28,112 nt of DNA from Scytalidium lignicola. Its lineage: Eukaryota; Ascomycota; Leotiomycetes. Position 1 is the stretch's first letter; each line of letters starts with the position of its first letter. A program made the translations under genes and the position numbers. Of this stretch, positions 1 through 9,952 are shown piece after piece. The stretch covers positions 1-28,112 of the forward strand of contig NCSJ02000464.1 in NCBI GenBank assembly GCA_002812745.2, given 5' to 3'. Below the pieces are notes generated by a model. That model saw only the letters and a program-made list of their open reading frames with translations, was not told where the DNA came from and did not search any database.

Positions 1-342
1 GTTATTTTATTAATTANTTTTATTAGTTATTTTATTAGTTATTTTATTAGTTATTTTATTAGTTATTTTATTAGTTTAATTAATTTTTAAAGTATTTATA
101 TATTATAATTTTATTTAAAACTCTATGAAAAACAAGTAAAAACAAGTAATATATATATATAAATATATTAAAACACGTNAAAAACACGTNAAAAACACGT
201 AAAAAACGCGTATAAATATTATTTTTAGAAAAATATTCAAACTATTCAAATATTCAAATCAAATACCAAAATCCACTATTCAACTCAAATTCAACTCAAA
301 TTCAAACTATTCAAATAATTATTTGAATAGTTTGAATATTTT
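1..342. repeat. AT-rich tract with tandem repeats
   Basis: This stretch is almost pure A/T. It contains five head-to-tail copies of a 12-bp unit (attttattagtt) at 17-76, the first carrying an N, with a related partial copy at 1-12. It also has two copies of aaaaacaagt at 128-147, an (AT)n run near 149-160, four copies of a 10/11-bp aaaacacgt unit at 170-211, and repeated ttcaa-type words at 233-336. There is no open reading frame of note. Such tracts are common at the edges of repeat-derived, RIP-mutated AT islands in filamentous ascomycetes. That origin is inference, because no element can be recognised. Confidence 0.85.
300..337. repeat. 38-bp perfect palindrome
   Basis: Bases 300-318 are the exact reverse complement of 319-337, with no spacer (centre AAATAA/TTATTT). 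The arms are A/T-rich, with the words TTCAAACTATTCAAA and their complement. A shorter relative of the left arm lies at 233-259 (attcaaactattcaaa). It could extrude as a cruciform or mark the end of a degenerate element. No function can be assigned. Confidence 0.9.
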
Positions 343-892
343 TGCCAACACTGCTCTAGGTGAAAAAATACCGCTCAAGTTACAAGCGCAGGTAGAAAAA
401 TAACTATTGCAGTGGAATGTTTTGTNGGGGGGGTGCATCCCCGTGAAATGAATATCACGTTCTAACCAGCGTGCTCTAGCGTTATTGAATTGAGCATTGA
501 TGGTTTGAAGGGAGATTTAGAGTCTCGTCTAGTGTTATCCATCAAAGGCAGAGATATATGTAGTCAATTCAGGAATCTTTTAAGGTATATTAACCTATTG
601 TGGGTCAAATATTCGAGGTGTCTTCGACATTCGGAGCGGTTCGAGACAATGCATACACTCTGTTAGTGTCCCTTTAATTCAATTTGGTGTTTTACAGACT
701 TTGATTTTTACCTTACGATGTTAGTGCAATCAAACCTAAAGAGTATATATCCTGGAGCACTAGGGTGGCAACTTGGTTAGGTGGGGTTGAAAGTGGGGTA
801 TTATGGGATAAAAAGTTTTCAAAAGAACAACTCTGTGCCTTAATGGAATCTTCAACTGCCTCGTATCTGCTTTTTAAAAAGTAAATAAGAGG
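343..892. other. Gene-free stretch left of the tRNA
   Basis: No recognisable gene. A short G run preceded by an N is at 426-433. A 66-codon open frame without an ATG runs 466-666 (+) but resembles nothing I know. Several poly-A/T runs near 870-898 belong to the downstream flank of the tRNA gene. Confidence 0.6.
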
Positions 893-910
893 AAAAAAGT
901 AAAACTAAAA
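893..910 (-). terminator. RNA polymerase III terminator of tRNA-Leu
   Basis: Read on the minus strand, the tRNA 3' end at 917 is followed by T runs: TTTT at 910-907, TTTT at 904-901 and TTTTTT at 898-893. Runs of four or more T on the non-template strand terminate Pol III, so the first run is the likely main site and the later ones are backups. Confidence 0.6.
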
Positions 911-916
911 TCATAA

Positions 917-1027
917 TGACAACTGTGGGACTCGAACCCACGCTCTTTCGAACTAGCGATCACCTGGCTGATTCGAAGAATCTGGCAGGACCTGAAGCTA
1001 GCGCCATAACCGCTCGGCCAAGTTGCC
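917..1027 (-). tRNA. tRNA-Leu (anticodon CAG) with a 32-nt intron
   Basis: On the minus strand the gene folds as a type II tRNA. The acceptor is GGCAACT / AGTTGTC with discriminator A. The D-arm is GGCC...GGC. The anticodon stem is CTAGC/GCTAG with loop TTCAGG..C, followed by a short variable arm (TTC GAAA GAG) and the T-arm GTGGG TTCGAGT CCCAC. The anticodon CAG is at 994-992, giving leucine for CUG codons, so the normal reading of CUG is expected. The intron (959-990) sits one base 3' of the anticodon, the standard site. It forms its own hairpin from CCTG/CAGG and GATTC/GAATC. The internal A box (TGGCCGAGCGG) and B box (GGTTCGAGTCC) are intact, and CCA is not encoded, as expected in eukaryotes. 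Confidence 0.95.
959..990 (-). other. tRNA-Leu intron
   Basis: This 32-nt insertion lies between G37 and C38 of the tRNA and separates the two halves of the CTAGC/GCTAG anticodon stem. It pairs with itself (CCTG with CAGG, then GATTC-TTC-GAATC) to give a hairpin. It would be removed by the tRNA splicing endonuclease and ligase. Confidence 0.9.
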
Positions 1028-1473
1028 CTGAATTTCCTGAAGCCTATTTAAACTTATACAACCGTATAATTCATGATCGCAGTATCCTTATACCCCACAG
1101 CTAGAAAGTTAGCTCTCGAATTTGTGAGACTCAGAAGCTGATCTCTGAATTATATCAGCGGGTGGGCTTACTGTAACTGGATAATATGATGAGAAATTAC
1201 AGAGTTTGAATAAGACAAGCTGTATAATGAATTGGCCGCTATCAATCACTTATATCATAGTCAGTATGCCTTCAAGAGTATGAGCCAAAGTTAGTGCATA
1301 CTAAATGATTCATAATTAAAATATATAACACCGTACAAACTAGGTCATCATCTTTGTTGGTTCTATCACATAAGTTCACCGTGTAAAAGAAACTATACGT
1401 TCGTCACTATTTAAACATATAAGATTAAGAGGCGTTTACTTTAGAAACCCCTTGATTATTATTTCAGTAGTTT
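1028..1473. other. Intergenic, tRNA 5' flank and Trax 3' flank
   Basis: No gene seen. The right part should hold the 3' UTR of the Trax gene, which ends at 1474 on the minus strand. No clear repeat or RNA gene is visible. Confidence 0.6.
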
Positions 1474-2473
1474 TCAGTCTTCTGGCATTCTATCATCTGA
1501 CATCGAAGGAACCCATCCTTTCTGTCGCTCCCTACCCCGAACTTTCATTCCATACACGGCATTCTCCACCTTTTCAACACAAGTCCTCATCACCTCCGTC
1601 TTCTTTTGAACATCCTTAGCCATTCCGCCTGCCCCAAACGCTGTCGTATCTAACGCCTCGAAGGCTGCTCTAATCTCCTGCATATCTGACAAGATATTTC
1701 GAGCTCCACTCTGAAGTGCGCTGTCCTTAAAGGTAGGTAATGCACCCATAGTGGCTAAGGTGGTGATGGCAAACCTCATCATCTCTCCAGTTAAATCAAA
1801 TAATCCCAAGATGTAGTCCTCGGGGGTGATCAGAATGCCTTTTGGAAAGCAGTCTCCAGCAGCATCAAAGTCTAAGAGCCGCTCATACTTGATATAATAT
1901 CCAAAGCTCTGTGCTTCAAGAAATTCTTGGATAGCCCCGGTGATATTGCGCCTGTAACGCCAGGCATTAAGTCCCTGTAAGTCGGGGACAATTGAAGTAA
2001 ACTTTGTTTTTATTTGCTCGCCATATTGAGAAACATCTTTCAATATGGCCGGCTCAAGCTCACCTAATGATCGAGCTCTAGAGCCATCAGCGTATGAAAA
2101 CAAAGACTATGAAAGGTAAGGGAGCTAATAAAATATTTGATTCCTTACCGTTGCAAGGCAAAAATCCTGGAACGAATTACGTTAGCAAGAGACCTTCTCT
2201 CAGTCAATTTGGAAAATTGGGTACTTGCTGCTTCTTGCTTAATGCTGTAATATCTCGTGTGGCCTTTATGATTCGCTCTCTTCGGTCATGGTGTTCATCA
2301 AGCTCGGCCCTGAAACCTTCGAACATGGGCATAAATGGAGAAACTCGTGTGGATTGATCTACTTGCATCTTTGCTTCACCACCGGTCTTGCCCTGGTATT
2401 CTTTAAAATTTCTCTTAATGCCCCTGGAAGCATTAGATATCCTCACATCAAGCTCTTTCTCAGAACCTGTCAT
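1474..2473 (-). CDS. Translin-associated factor X (Trax), C3PO nuclease subunit
   Basis: Trax pairs with translin to form C3PO, an RNA endonuclease. It trims passenger strands in animals and degrades pre-tRNA fragments in Neurospora. My model has three exons: 2473-2229, 2166-2149 and 2077-1474, giving 288 residues (human Trax has 290). Exon 1 carries the family motif FRAELDEHHDRRERIIKATR (residues 54-73). The 18-nt middle exon supplies IFALQR. The metal-binding acidic residues are present: E139 and E142 in EFLEAQSF, and D182 and E186 in DLTGEMMR, so it should be catalytically active. The first intron must be read as GC-AG (GCAAGT donor at 2228) to keep the conserved SKKQ-IFALQR join; a GT-AG alternative stays open but loses that motif. 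The ATG at 2473 was chosen as the first ATG of the open frame. A start at M36 is possible. It is divergent from GPI14 with a 224-bp gap. Confidence 0.9.
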
Positions 2474-2697
2474 TCTTAATGATGCAGAGCCGTTGTTGTA
2501 CAAGATGCTAGATGTGCAGGTAGCCGGACCCGCTAAAACATGCCACCGACGATCCTTTACTGGAGCAACTTTGGCATTACTCGGTAAGAAATGACCACAC
2601 CTCCCTAAAATATACAACAACAATTATGAGTTGCCAGTAGTAATTGCTCTAAATTGGGTTTTCTGATATATTTTCTTTTTGCCACTTGATTCATAAA
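2474..2697. promoter_or_regulatory. Bidirectional promoter region, Trax / GPI14
   Basis: These 224 bp separate the two divergent start codons, so they must hold both 5' UTRs and both core promoters unless upstream non-coding exons exist. A T-rich run (tttcttttt) lies about 30 bp before the GPI14 start. I see no clear TATA box. Confidence 0.45.
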
Positions 2698-4071
2698 ATG
2701 TCAAAGTTCTTTTCCAGTCCTTCCCTTGTTTTTTCATCGGCAATTGCATTACGGGTTTTCCTGTTCTTTTATGGACTATGGCAAGATGCCAATTCTCCCA
2801 TGAAGTATACGGACATCGACTACTATGTCTTCACAGATGCCGCACGCTTCACAGCACATGGTGGATCGCCGTATGATAGAGAGACTTATCGATATACACC
2901 ACTGCTTGCATGGATGTTGTTACCAACGACATGGTCAAGCACCTGGTTTTCATTTGGAAAAGCTTTGTTTGCTGCCGGAGATATCCTTGCGGGATGGTTG
3001 ATTATCCAGGTGCTAATTAGTTCGAAACAAATATCGATGGAGAGAGCGTTGAAATTTGCGAGTATTTGGCTGCTCAATCCAATGGTAGCGACGATTAGCA
3101 CTCGTGGAAGCTCTGAGGGATTACTAGGTGTCATGGTCATTGCTCTTTTGTGGGCTGTCATGAAAAAACGAGTCGTCCTCACAGGCATTTTATTAGGCCT
3201 AGGGGTTCATTTCAAGATCTACCCCTTTATATATGCTCCATCTATCATATGGTGGCTTGACGACGAGCATCTGAGTCCTGGCAAAGCCTTAGAATCCTCA
3301 AAAGATTTAAACATCTTCGGCCGATTAAGAGCATTTTTTAACGGGTCACGAATTAAACTCACGGTCATAAGCTTTTTGACATTTGCGACCCTGAATGTGG
3401 CAATGTACTATATGTAAGCTATATGACTTTCTTCTATATATCATTTCTGACAATGCCCAAAGTTATGGCTGGCCCTTCATCCAGCACACTTATCTACATC
3501 ATGTCTCACGTATCGACCATCGCCACAACTTCTCGCCTTATAATACACTCTTGTATATGAGTTCTTCTGCACCAGGAATATATTCCATCCCCCTAGAGTC
3601 ATTAGCTTTCCTGCCACAGCTCTTCCTAGCAGCAGTTGCGATACCATTTATTCTCGCTAAGAAGGATCTGGCATCAACAATGTTAGCACAGACTTTTGCA
3701 TTTGTCTCTTTTAATAAAGTTTGCACAAGCCAAGTAAGTCGTCTATATTTCGGACATCATATCCTCTCATGACACTAATATCGACACAGTACTTCCTCTG
3801 GTACATGGTGTTTCTACCCTTCTACCTGCCTGGATCATCACTCCTTAAGCAAAAGTATCTCGGAATCATGGCTGCACTGATATGGGTTGCAACTCAAGGG
3901 TTGTGGCTACAACAGGGGTTCCAATTGGAATTTTTGGGACAAAGCACTTTTGTCCCCGGATTATGGCTGAGTAGCATCCTATTCTTTTTATCGAATATTT
4001 GGATCCTTGGTATCATTGTCTCAGACATTGGATCCAATTCGAGGCATGATGGAAAGATACGTATCGAATAG
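2698..4071 (+). CDS. gpi14: GPI mannosyltransferase I catalytic subunit (PIG-M/Gpi14)
   Basis: This ER multi-spanning enzyme adds the first (alpha-1,4) mannose from dolichol-phosphate-mannose to GlcN-acyl-PI during GPI-anchor synthesis. Its partner is PIG-X/Pbn1. There are three exons: 2698-3413, 3463-3733 and 3790-4071, giving 422 residues, the usual length. The lumenal DXD motif is DID at residues 39-41 in KYTDIDYYVFTDAARF. The hallmark stretches SPYDRETYRYTPLLAWML, YGWPFIQHTYLHH, HRHNFSPY and FNKVCTSQYFLWYMVFLPFY are all present, the last spanning the second splice junction. Introns are 49 and 56 nt with GTAAG donors. The first coding ATG is 2698; the frame stays open slightly upstream but has no ATG there. 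Many hydrophobic segments fit a GT-C type membrane enzyme. Confidence is high. Confidence 0.95.
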
Positions 4072-4386
4072 GAAATGGCACTACTATTAAATGTTTCACT
4101 AATATAAAGCGTATGAGCCATGAGTGATGATTGGATTTTAAATTCAGCAAAGACTTTCAATACGCTAGACCGATTTGTTGACAAAAGCACACTAATTGGT
4201 ATCTGATGGACCGACGCCTTTTCCCCCGCCATGCTTAACTCCTATTATAAAACCGCTAGAACTCCATCCCAAATCCCCGCTAACCACAACGGCCATGTAA
4301 AATATAATGCCAATTTTCAATGTGACGCCATACAATAGCAATGTCATTGTCACAGACAATGAAAGCAAATACGTTTTTGCAAATAT
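4072..4386. other. Convergent intergenic region
   Basis: This stretch holds the 3' ends of GPI14 (+) and the F-box gene (-). No gene, repeat or structured RNA is seen. Confidence 0.6.
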
Positions 4387-6295
4387 TCACGTAATGGTAA
4401 TACCTGAAACAGAAAGTTGGAGATAGCTAGAGACTTTGATTGACGTTGGCCTGGCTTTGAAAGATGGTGGACCACTCCACAGCCTACCATCCTTATCTAA
4501 AATCATCTCCGAGTCGTGATCAGATTCAAGATACGCTGCCTGGGGACGGACTTTAGCGAGGTGTTCAACAATCGCCTCGCTCCAGAGTCCAGTACATTGG
4601 TCATGTTCCAGTTGGAAATACGGATTTAATGGTGGGACTTGAGAATCTAGTTGGAAGAAGTGAGAAAAGGAGGAATACATCAACATGNTTTTTTTTTCTT
4701 TCTGGATGCTTACCGAGATCAATGAATCTAATTCTCAAGAACTCCAATTTTGCTAGAACATTTAATGATTTGACACCTGCGGTAACGAGAGTTTCGAAAG
4801 CTTGGATAAACGCAAGATCAGTGATGCCAGATCCGTCGTTCCACTGGAAGCTTGGTCGACAGCAATTCTTCACAACTAAATCTACTGTCTTTAGCCTTGT
4901 CGTCCGAACACTTGATAACTTCGCTGCGACATCGAAGAAGTAGTGACAGACTCTGCCGGTATACGTGAGATGCTCTAGTGTGGGGATGGACTTGGCCATA
5001 TCTACACAAAAATGCGTCTTTTGTTGGATTTTTCTGACAAAACTTGGCGAAACTGCTTCTCTTCTGTAGTCACCTTCTAAACATATGTTCAAATTCGTGA
5101 GATTTAGCGGTAAGCATGGTAAGACTGTCGCCATTGATAGGTAACTTTTTGACTTTGGTTTAGCGTAAGAACCATGCCATTCGCTCAAGTTGGGTAATGC
5201 ACTCGCAATATTTTGGAAGTCTTCATTGCTGCGGATTAGGTTCCATTGGCCTTTACAAACCAGGGTCTCTATTGATTCCAGAACTGGCAGGTTTTTGGTT
5301 CGTTCACGATCAATAAAATGCCGGACCATAGGTGGTTTCTTCCGTTCGCCGCCTTCTAATGTCAAGATTGAGACTTTTGCAAAAGTGAGGTTAACAAAAC
5401 GGAAGATCTCCTCCAATGTGCAGTTGTTGGATGGTGATTGATAGTAGACAATGGTTTCCAGGTCTCCGGCGGGTTGGGCAAGGGACCGGATAAGGGTAGA
5501 TCGATCAATAATGGTGGACTGATTGTGGAGACCTTGGTCTACGAATATAGTCTGTTGCTGGAAGACAGGGAACCATATCTCGATATGCCTAACGTGGTCG
5601 CAGAGGTGAGGATGATCTGTGAACCACGACACAGACTCATGAATAGATTCTCTCGTACCCTTAATCTTCAGATGACGATACAGCCGCTCCTGAACGAGTT
5701 GCCTCCATTTGCTGCTAACCAAAGCCAGTTCGGATACCTCCCGTCTTCGACAGTGTCTCAGCACTGTGCCCCAATTCCGCAGCGTTTTTGACTTCCCAAG
5801 ATGTGTTGCTCTCGCTGTTATTGATCCCCGCACTCCAAACAGATGATCCAATATGCATTCATTTATTTCGACGGGAAGGACATAAAAGGTAGAAGGCGAA
5901 CATTTTTTGGTTGAGGTTGGTATAGGCGAAGGATCTACACGTTCGAAGTAGTCCATTTCATCTCCTCTTGTAGTGCTTCGAATCTCGCAGTCCAGTTGAT
6001 CCTGGGTCGGAAATGGGGTGCTGCTTGGTCTTGCTGGTGGTGTGATGCTTTCACTAGTCTTGATATTATCCAGAGACAGAGAACCCGTCGTGGTCGGAGT
6101 CGAGGGTCCCGGGCTCGCAGGAGTCGACGCAGTCGTCATTAGGTGGGGAAGGTAGACAGTTTGAGTACTATCATTTCCACGAGGACCGGTTTCTGTAAAC
6201 ATCCTGGTCTGTCCCTCCGATTCATTGACTTCAAGAATACACTTCGTAGGATTGGTGGTGATTATTTGATAGGCTGTGGGGATGATGTTTGACAA
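4387..6295 (-). CDS. F-box domain protein
   Basis: This is a probable substrate adaptor of an SCF ubiquitin ligase, binding Skp1 through the F-box. Two exons, 6295-4714 and 4646-4387, encode 613 residues. The 67-nt intron (donor GTAAGC at 4713, acceptor CTAG at 4647) contains a poly-T run with an N. Residues about 40-135 are S/T/P-rich and look disordered. The F-box-like part begins at residue 140 (LPVEINECILDHLFG) and includes ELALVSSKWRQLVQERLYRH near 189-208, the usual second half of fungal F-box-like domains. It is followed by leucine-rich stretches that may be degenerate LRRs. The target is unknown. The start is the first ATG after an upstream stop. The C-terminal exon has no recognised domain and could be trimmed or extended by RNA data. 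Confidence 0.8.
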
Positions 6296-7352
6296 GGCTG
6301 GGAATTACTGTAGTTGTTTCGCAAAAGCGCTTCAGCTTTGTGTGGGCTGTCGAAAGTGAGAATTCAAAGATGAAGTTGAGTGTTAAATTTCCAGCGCAAC
6401 GCATATATTATGGCATAGCCTGAATGTACGCGCCGACTATAATCCACGACCGGGTTAGGCGCAAGAGGAGTGATCCTTTATCATTCGGCCTGCGTCACCT
6501 TTGATTTGGCGCTCTTGAATTCTTGTTAACGAAGCCGTGTGTGTTGTTCGGCGCTATATGTGTTGTTCTTTTGCCAGACCATCGGAGATCACAGCGCTCA
6601 AATGATGGCATTGACGTGATCAAGTCGAGTTATGCCGCATCCAGTGAACAAGAAAAGTGTTGTGGTTAGCTTGACCCCTCAGCCCGATCTGCGCCAAGAG
6701 ATAGTTACAAGTTGCTAAACGAGATCATATTATATTTAGACTGACTGGCGTGTTTATTCACATGATAGTTTGATATCTGGGAACGGAATTTGAAAATGGA
6801 AGAAGATATGTATTCTACTATCTACTTAGGACACTTTCTTTTAAAATAATAACCGCTGAACGTTCACAGAATCGCATGTCCTCTATGGTGTTAGTGCTTA
6901 CCCTCCCCCCAGACATTTAAAATACAGTAAAATACTACACAAACACAGTGGAAGAGAGACCAGCGTCTGGATGCGGTGCCTTTTGATTATTTAATCGGAT
7001 TTTTGTGCGCATTTTACTATATTATGCGGTCTGTATTTAAAAAAAATTGACGTCCTTGCTCTATCCCGTCGTCATCTCTAAATCCTGCTAGGAATAGAGA
7101 CTAACTGCTCTTACTAATCCACCATAGAGTACATCGAAGACGGGTTAGTTGGAGCTGTGGCTTTACTTGTTGTTATTTTGTTCAAGACACCACGATGAAT
7201 ACCTGTTGAGAACAATTATAGATAAAAATATTTCTTCGTCATGAACCGTTAGGGTTGAGGCATTTTCCAGTGTATAAAGATATCATAAGTTTTTTGGGAA
7301 CTACACATTATATTATAACATTATCCAGTTAATATTTCTTTTGATAGTCCTA
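6296..7352. other. Intergenic, no gene seen
   Basis: The left part is the upstream region of the F-box gene (minus strand). No tRNA, rRNA or long open frame is visible. A poly-A run sits near 7039-7047. The right part is AT-rich, and I see nothing coding in it. Confidence 0.55.
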
Positions 7353-7574
7353 TCAACTTTGACCCAGAAAGTCAACACTGATTGTAGAAGTTGGTATGTT
7401 TGCAAGCCGCTGACTGCTCTCCTCTGTGATAGAGTCAAGGATCGCAGACAGAGTTCCATCACTGAATAATTGCAAGAGTTTTATTTCAGCACATCTTCGG
7501 CACAACCAACAGTCATTGAAAAGACCGAATTGTAATTTGACATCCGTGCTATTTGTGAAAGAGAAAAGAGAAAA
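7353..7574 (-). pseudogene. Protein-like open segment without a start, downstream of ERG9
   Basis: The minus strand is open for about 73 codons from 7574 to a TGA at 7355-7353 with no early ATG. The translated part has protein-like composition, including FGLFNDCWLCRRCAEIKL with a CxxC pair, then LFSDGTLSAILDSITEESSQ. A splice-acceptor-like sequence (CACAAATAG) precedes it at 7549. It may be a remnant of a cysteine-containing (HET-like) gene, an unannotated last exon, or part of the ERG9 3' UTR. The similarity is an impression only, and I do not assign a function. Confidence 0.25.
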
Positions 7575-7752
7575 TCAGAAGTAGGAAAAGCAAACCACGA
7601 ATGAAAGGGGAAAGTTCCAATTAAGTTCATGTTCATGTTCGAATATATTAAAAGCGTAGTATATTACTCCCGTCGTCGCAAAATACGAGTGATTAAGAAC
7701 TATTTTTCCTACCAGAGAAATTGAAAGTAGACATGAAGATCGTGAGGACATT

Positions 7753-9354
7753 TCACAACTCCCCGTGAGGGATTGGGTTAGCATTGGGAAGCGCTCCCTT
7801 GTCGTTAGATGGGAATATCTTTCCGTTCCGTAATTCATTGATAACCACATCAAATCTAGCACCAGCCAAGTAAGCTACTCCAACCTGCATCATGTGTTAG
7901 CGTAATTTAGACTTGCTGGAAGCAGGGCATCGAACCATGACTATCGATATAACTGCAAGTGTTCCAAACACAGCGATGAAAAGGAAGAACACATCCTTCT
8001 TTGATTCGGCAGCCTCTTCCGCCTTCTTGCGATCTGTCTCGGGCACCTCTCCCTTTTGTAATAAGGCGAGAGCTTTTGGATCTTGGGTAGGGAATATAGA
8101 CTCAATAAATTGCTCGACCTAGGAAAATTAGCAGCTAAACCTTGTTGAATAGAGAGGGGTTTCCATACTTTAGCGCAAGCCTGGCTAATTTCGAGATAAT
8201 GAGGATCCTTGGGCGTATTCTTCTTGTGTATCCTGCGGATGTATCTTTTGAAAATATCACAGACTAGCTGAAGATTCTGTGTCGACTCTGTCATTAACTG
8301 ACATGCATCACCTTTGGAGATTTTGATGTGGCTGTTAAAGATGGCGGGATTTCGGAAAACTAGCTCTAATGTCGCAATAGCCATTGATTGAGGAATTGCC
8401 ACAAAGTTGAAGACACTCTGATCTTTGATGCCTGCCATATAGAAGAGACAGTCATCAGCATGCTTAAGTGAGTTGAGTACCATCTCCGAACTGCAGTTCA
8501 AAGCTGCTTCTCTGTATTTGGGATCGAAAAGATCATCCCATTTGGTGACATATTTCGACCAGATCGCCTTTGGCCAAAATCTTCGCTTGTCTCCCCAGTC
8601 CTCATGGACATCTCGAATGATATTTGTCTTTTGCAAAAATGCCCCCATCGATTCTATAAGTTCAGGACGCTTGAGGAGGGCTGGGTTGGCTTGTTTTGCT
8701 TCGACAAATAACCTTGTCAGGCCTTCTCCAACCAAGCCCGCAACATAATGGCAGTATTTTTCGTACTCGGCGACTGTGTTGACACCGTTGACGTTGTGTT
8801 CGGCGTTGCTTGCATAGTCTGCCATTCCATCACCCATCTGCTTTGTAATATCCTTGATAATAGCCTTGTATTCCGGCTTAAGGATCTTATACTCGACTAT
8901 GATATCATCAAAATGAACCAGGAGTTCTCTGTCCTTTTCATTTGGTCCGTTTTCATTAAATGTCCAGCCGTCCTGCTCGAGGATGGTATCGAAGCTCCGC
9001 AGTAGGGGTTCCTTCTTTTCCAGCGGTAATGTCATATCATCTTCAATGGTATCTAGGCCACGTAAGGCCAAGTAGAAAAGCGCAATAGGCACAAGCAACT
9101 CGGGATTTAGCTCTTGGATGACTGCGCTGAAGCTTCGACTGGTGAGGTCAAGGAATTTAAAGGCGGATTGAAGTGTTTTGGATTCCTTGGATGGATCCCG
9201 GGTATGGACAGGGTCGTGCCAGACCTTCCTGCGGAAAATTAGCACTAGGATTCCAAATAATGGGTGCCGCACAAATGTGTAATTACCATTGTATAATTGC
9301 TCGCAATTGGTTAGGATGGACGGAAAAATATAGCAACTGAGACAAGATACCCAT
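7753..9354 (-). CDS. erg9: Squalene synthase (farnesyl-diphosphate farnesyltransferase)
   Basis: It condenses two farnesyl diphosphates to presqualene diphosphate and reduces this to squalene with NADPH, the first committed step of ergosterol synthesis, at the ER membrane. Four exons, 9354-9287, 9228-8169, 8118-7936 and 7884-7753, give 480 residues. Exon 1 supplies the fungal N terminus ([17 protein letters not shown]). The first Asp-rich motif is DTIEDD at 82-87; the second is DVHED at 229-233, followed by [24 protein letters not shown] (about 181-196) is also typical. A C-terminal membrane helix lies near residues 419-444 ([18 protein letters not shown] and beyond). The last intron interrupts that helix and uses a weak GTTCGA donor at 7935. 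It is divergent from the DnaJ gene. All active-site motifs are intact. Confidence 0.95.
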
Positions 9355-9952
9355 TTTGACGAAGAATCAAGAAGATATTGAGACAGAGTTTGGTGATGAA
9401 GAATGAGTTCCGAGCAAAAGGGGGGGGATGAAGGTCGAATAAATCAATGGCAGAAAGTCATAACTGGAGGTGAGAGGAGCGGGAACGGAGGAATACTTGG
9501 AAGCAGAATTAGCTGAAGGGGGACGGGGCCGGGGAGCATTTTGGGGACATTTGTAGTTGGCGCAGGGGCAAGATCTTCCGTCCGTAGACGACGTACGGGG
9601 ACCCTAACGATCCACTGTGCTGTCACCCAATCATGTGCGGCGGCGGGACACTCACTTTATTGCAGCCGTAGCCTTGCCTTTTCTGCGTCATCAGCATCCA
9701 AGTTAAGTTACGTCCGTCTTAATTACGAGGTCCCAAATTTCGACGGCTGAGCCACGCTCTGTGGAAACCTCGCCCGCGGACTTCAGCCTTACCAGCAGCT
9801 TCTTCTACGACGATCGCCTGGAGCCTGGAAATTATTCTATCCATCTCCGTACTTACACCAACTGCTAGCACGTAAATCTTTTTTGTGCTCTCTCAGGACT
9901 CTTTTCCTGGCAGCTTTTTATTCGGTTGGAGTGATCGTATCAGGACGGCACC
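9355..9952. promoter_or_regulatory. Divergent promoter region, ERG9 / DnaJ gene
   Basis: The 598 bp between the two start codons hold both promoters. A CCAAT pentamer (possible HAP/CBC site) lies on the plus strand at 9627-9631, 322 bp upstream of the DnaJ ATG. There is a short G run at 9419-9427. I did not find a convincing sterol-response motif, so sterol control is not shown by the sequence. Confidence 0.4.

Noticed and set aside
1..211. Telomere, centromere or CRISPR-like array
   Set aside because: The units are simple AT-rich tandem repeats without spacers of unique sequence and unlike fungal TTAGGG telomeres.
466..666. 66-codon open frame without ATG on the plus strand
   Set aside because: It resembles no known protein, lies in AT-rich sequence beside repeats, and has no splice or start signal; chance is the simplest reading.
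916..1104. 62-codon open frame over the tRNA
   Set aside because: It is a chance translation of the tRNA-Leu complement and its flank.
2094..2594. Plus-strand open frames opposite Trax
   Set aside because: They are shadows of the Trax exons on the other strand.
7913..7935. GC-AG intron alternative in ERG9 using GCAAGT at about 7916
   Set aside because: It would shift the last exon into a frame with an early stop, whereas the GTTCGA donor keeps the membrane helix and the conserved LAGARFD end.
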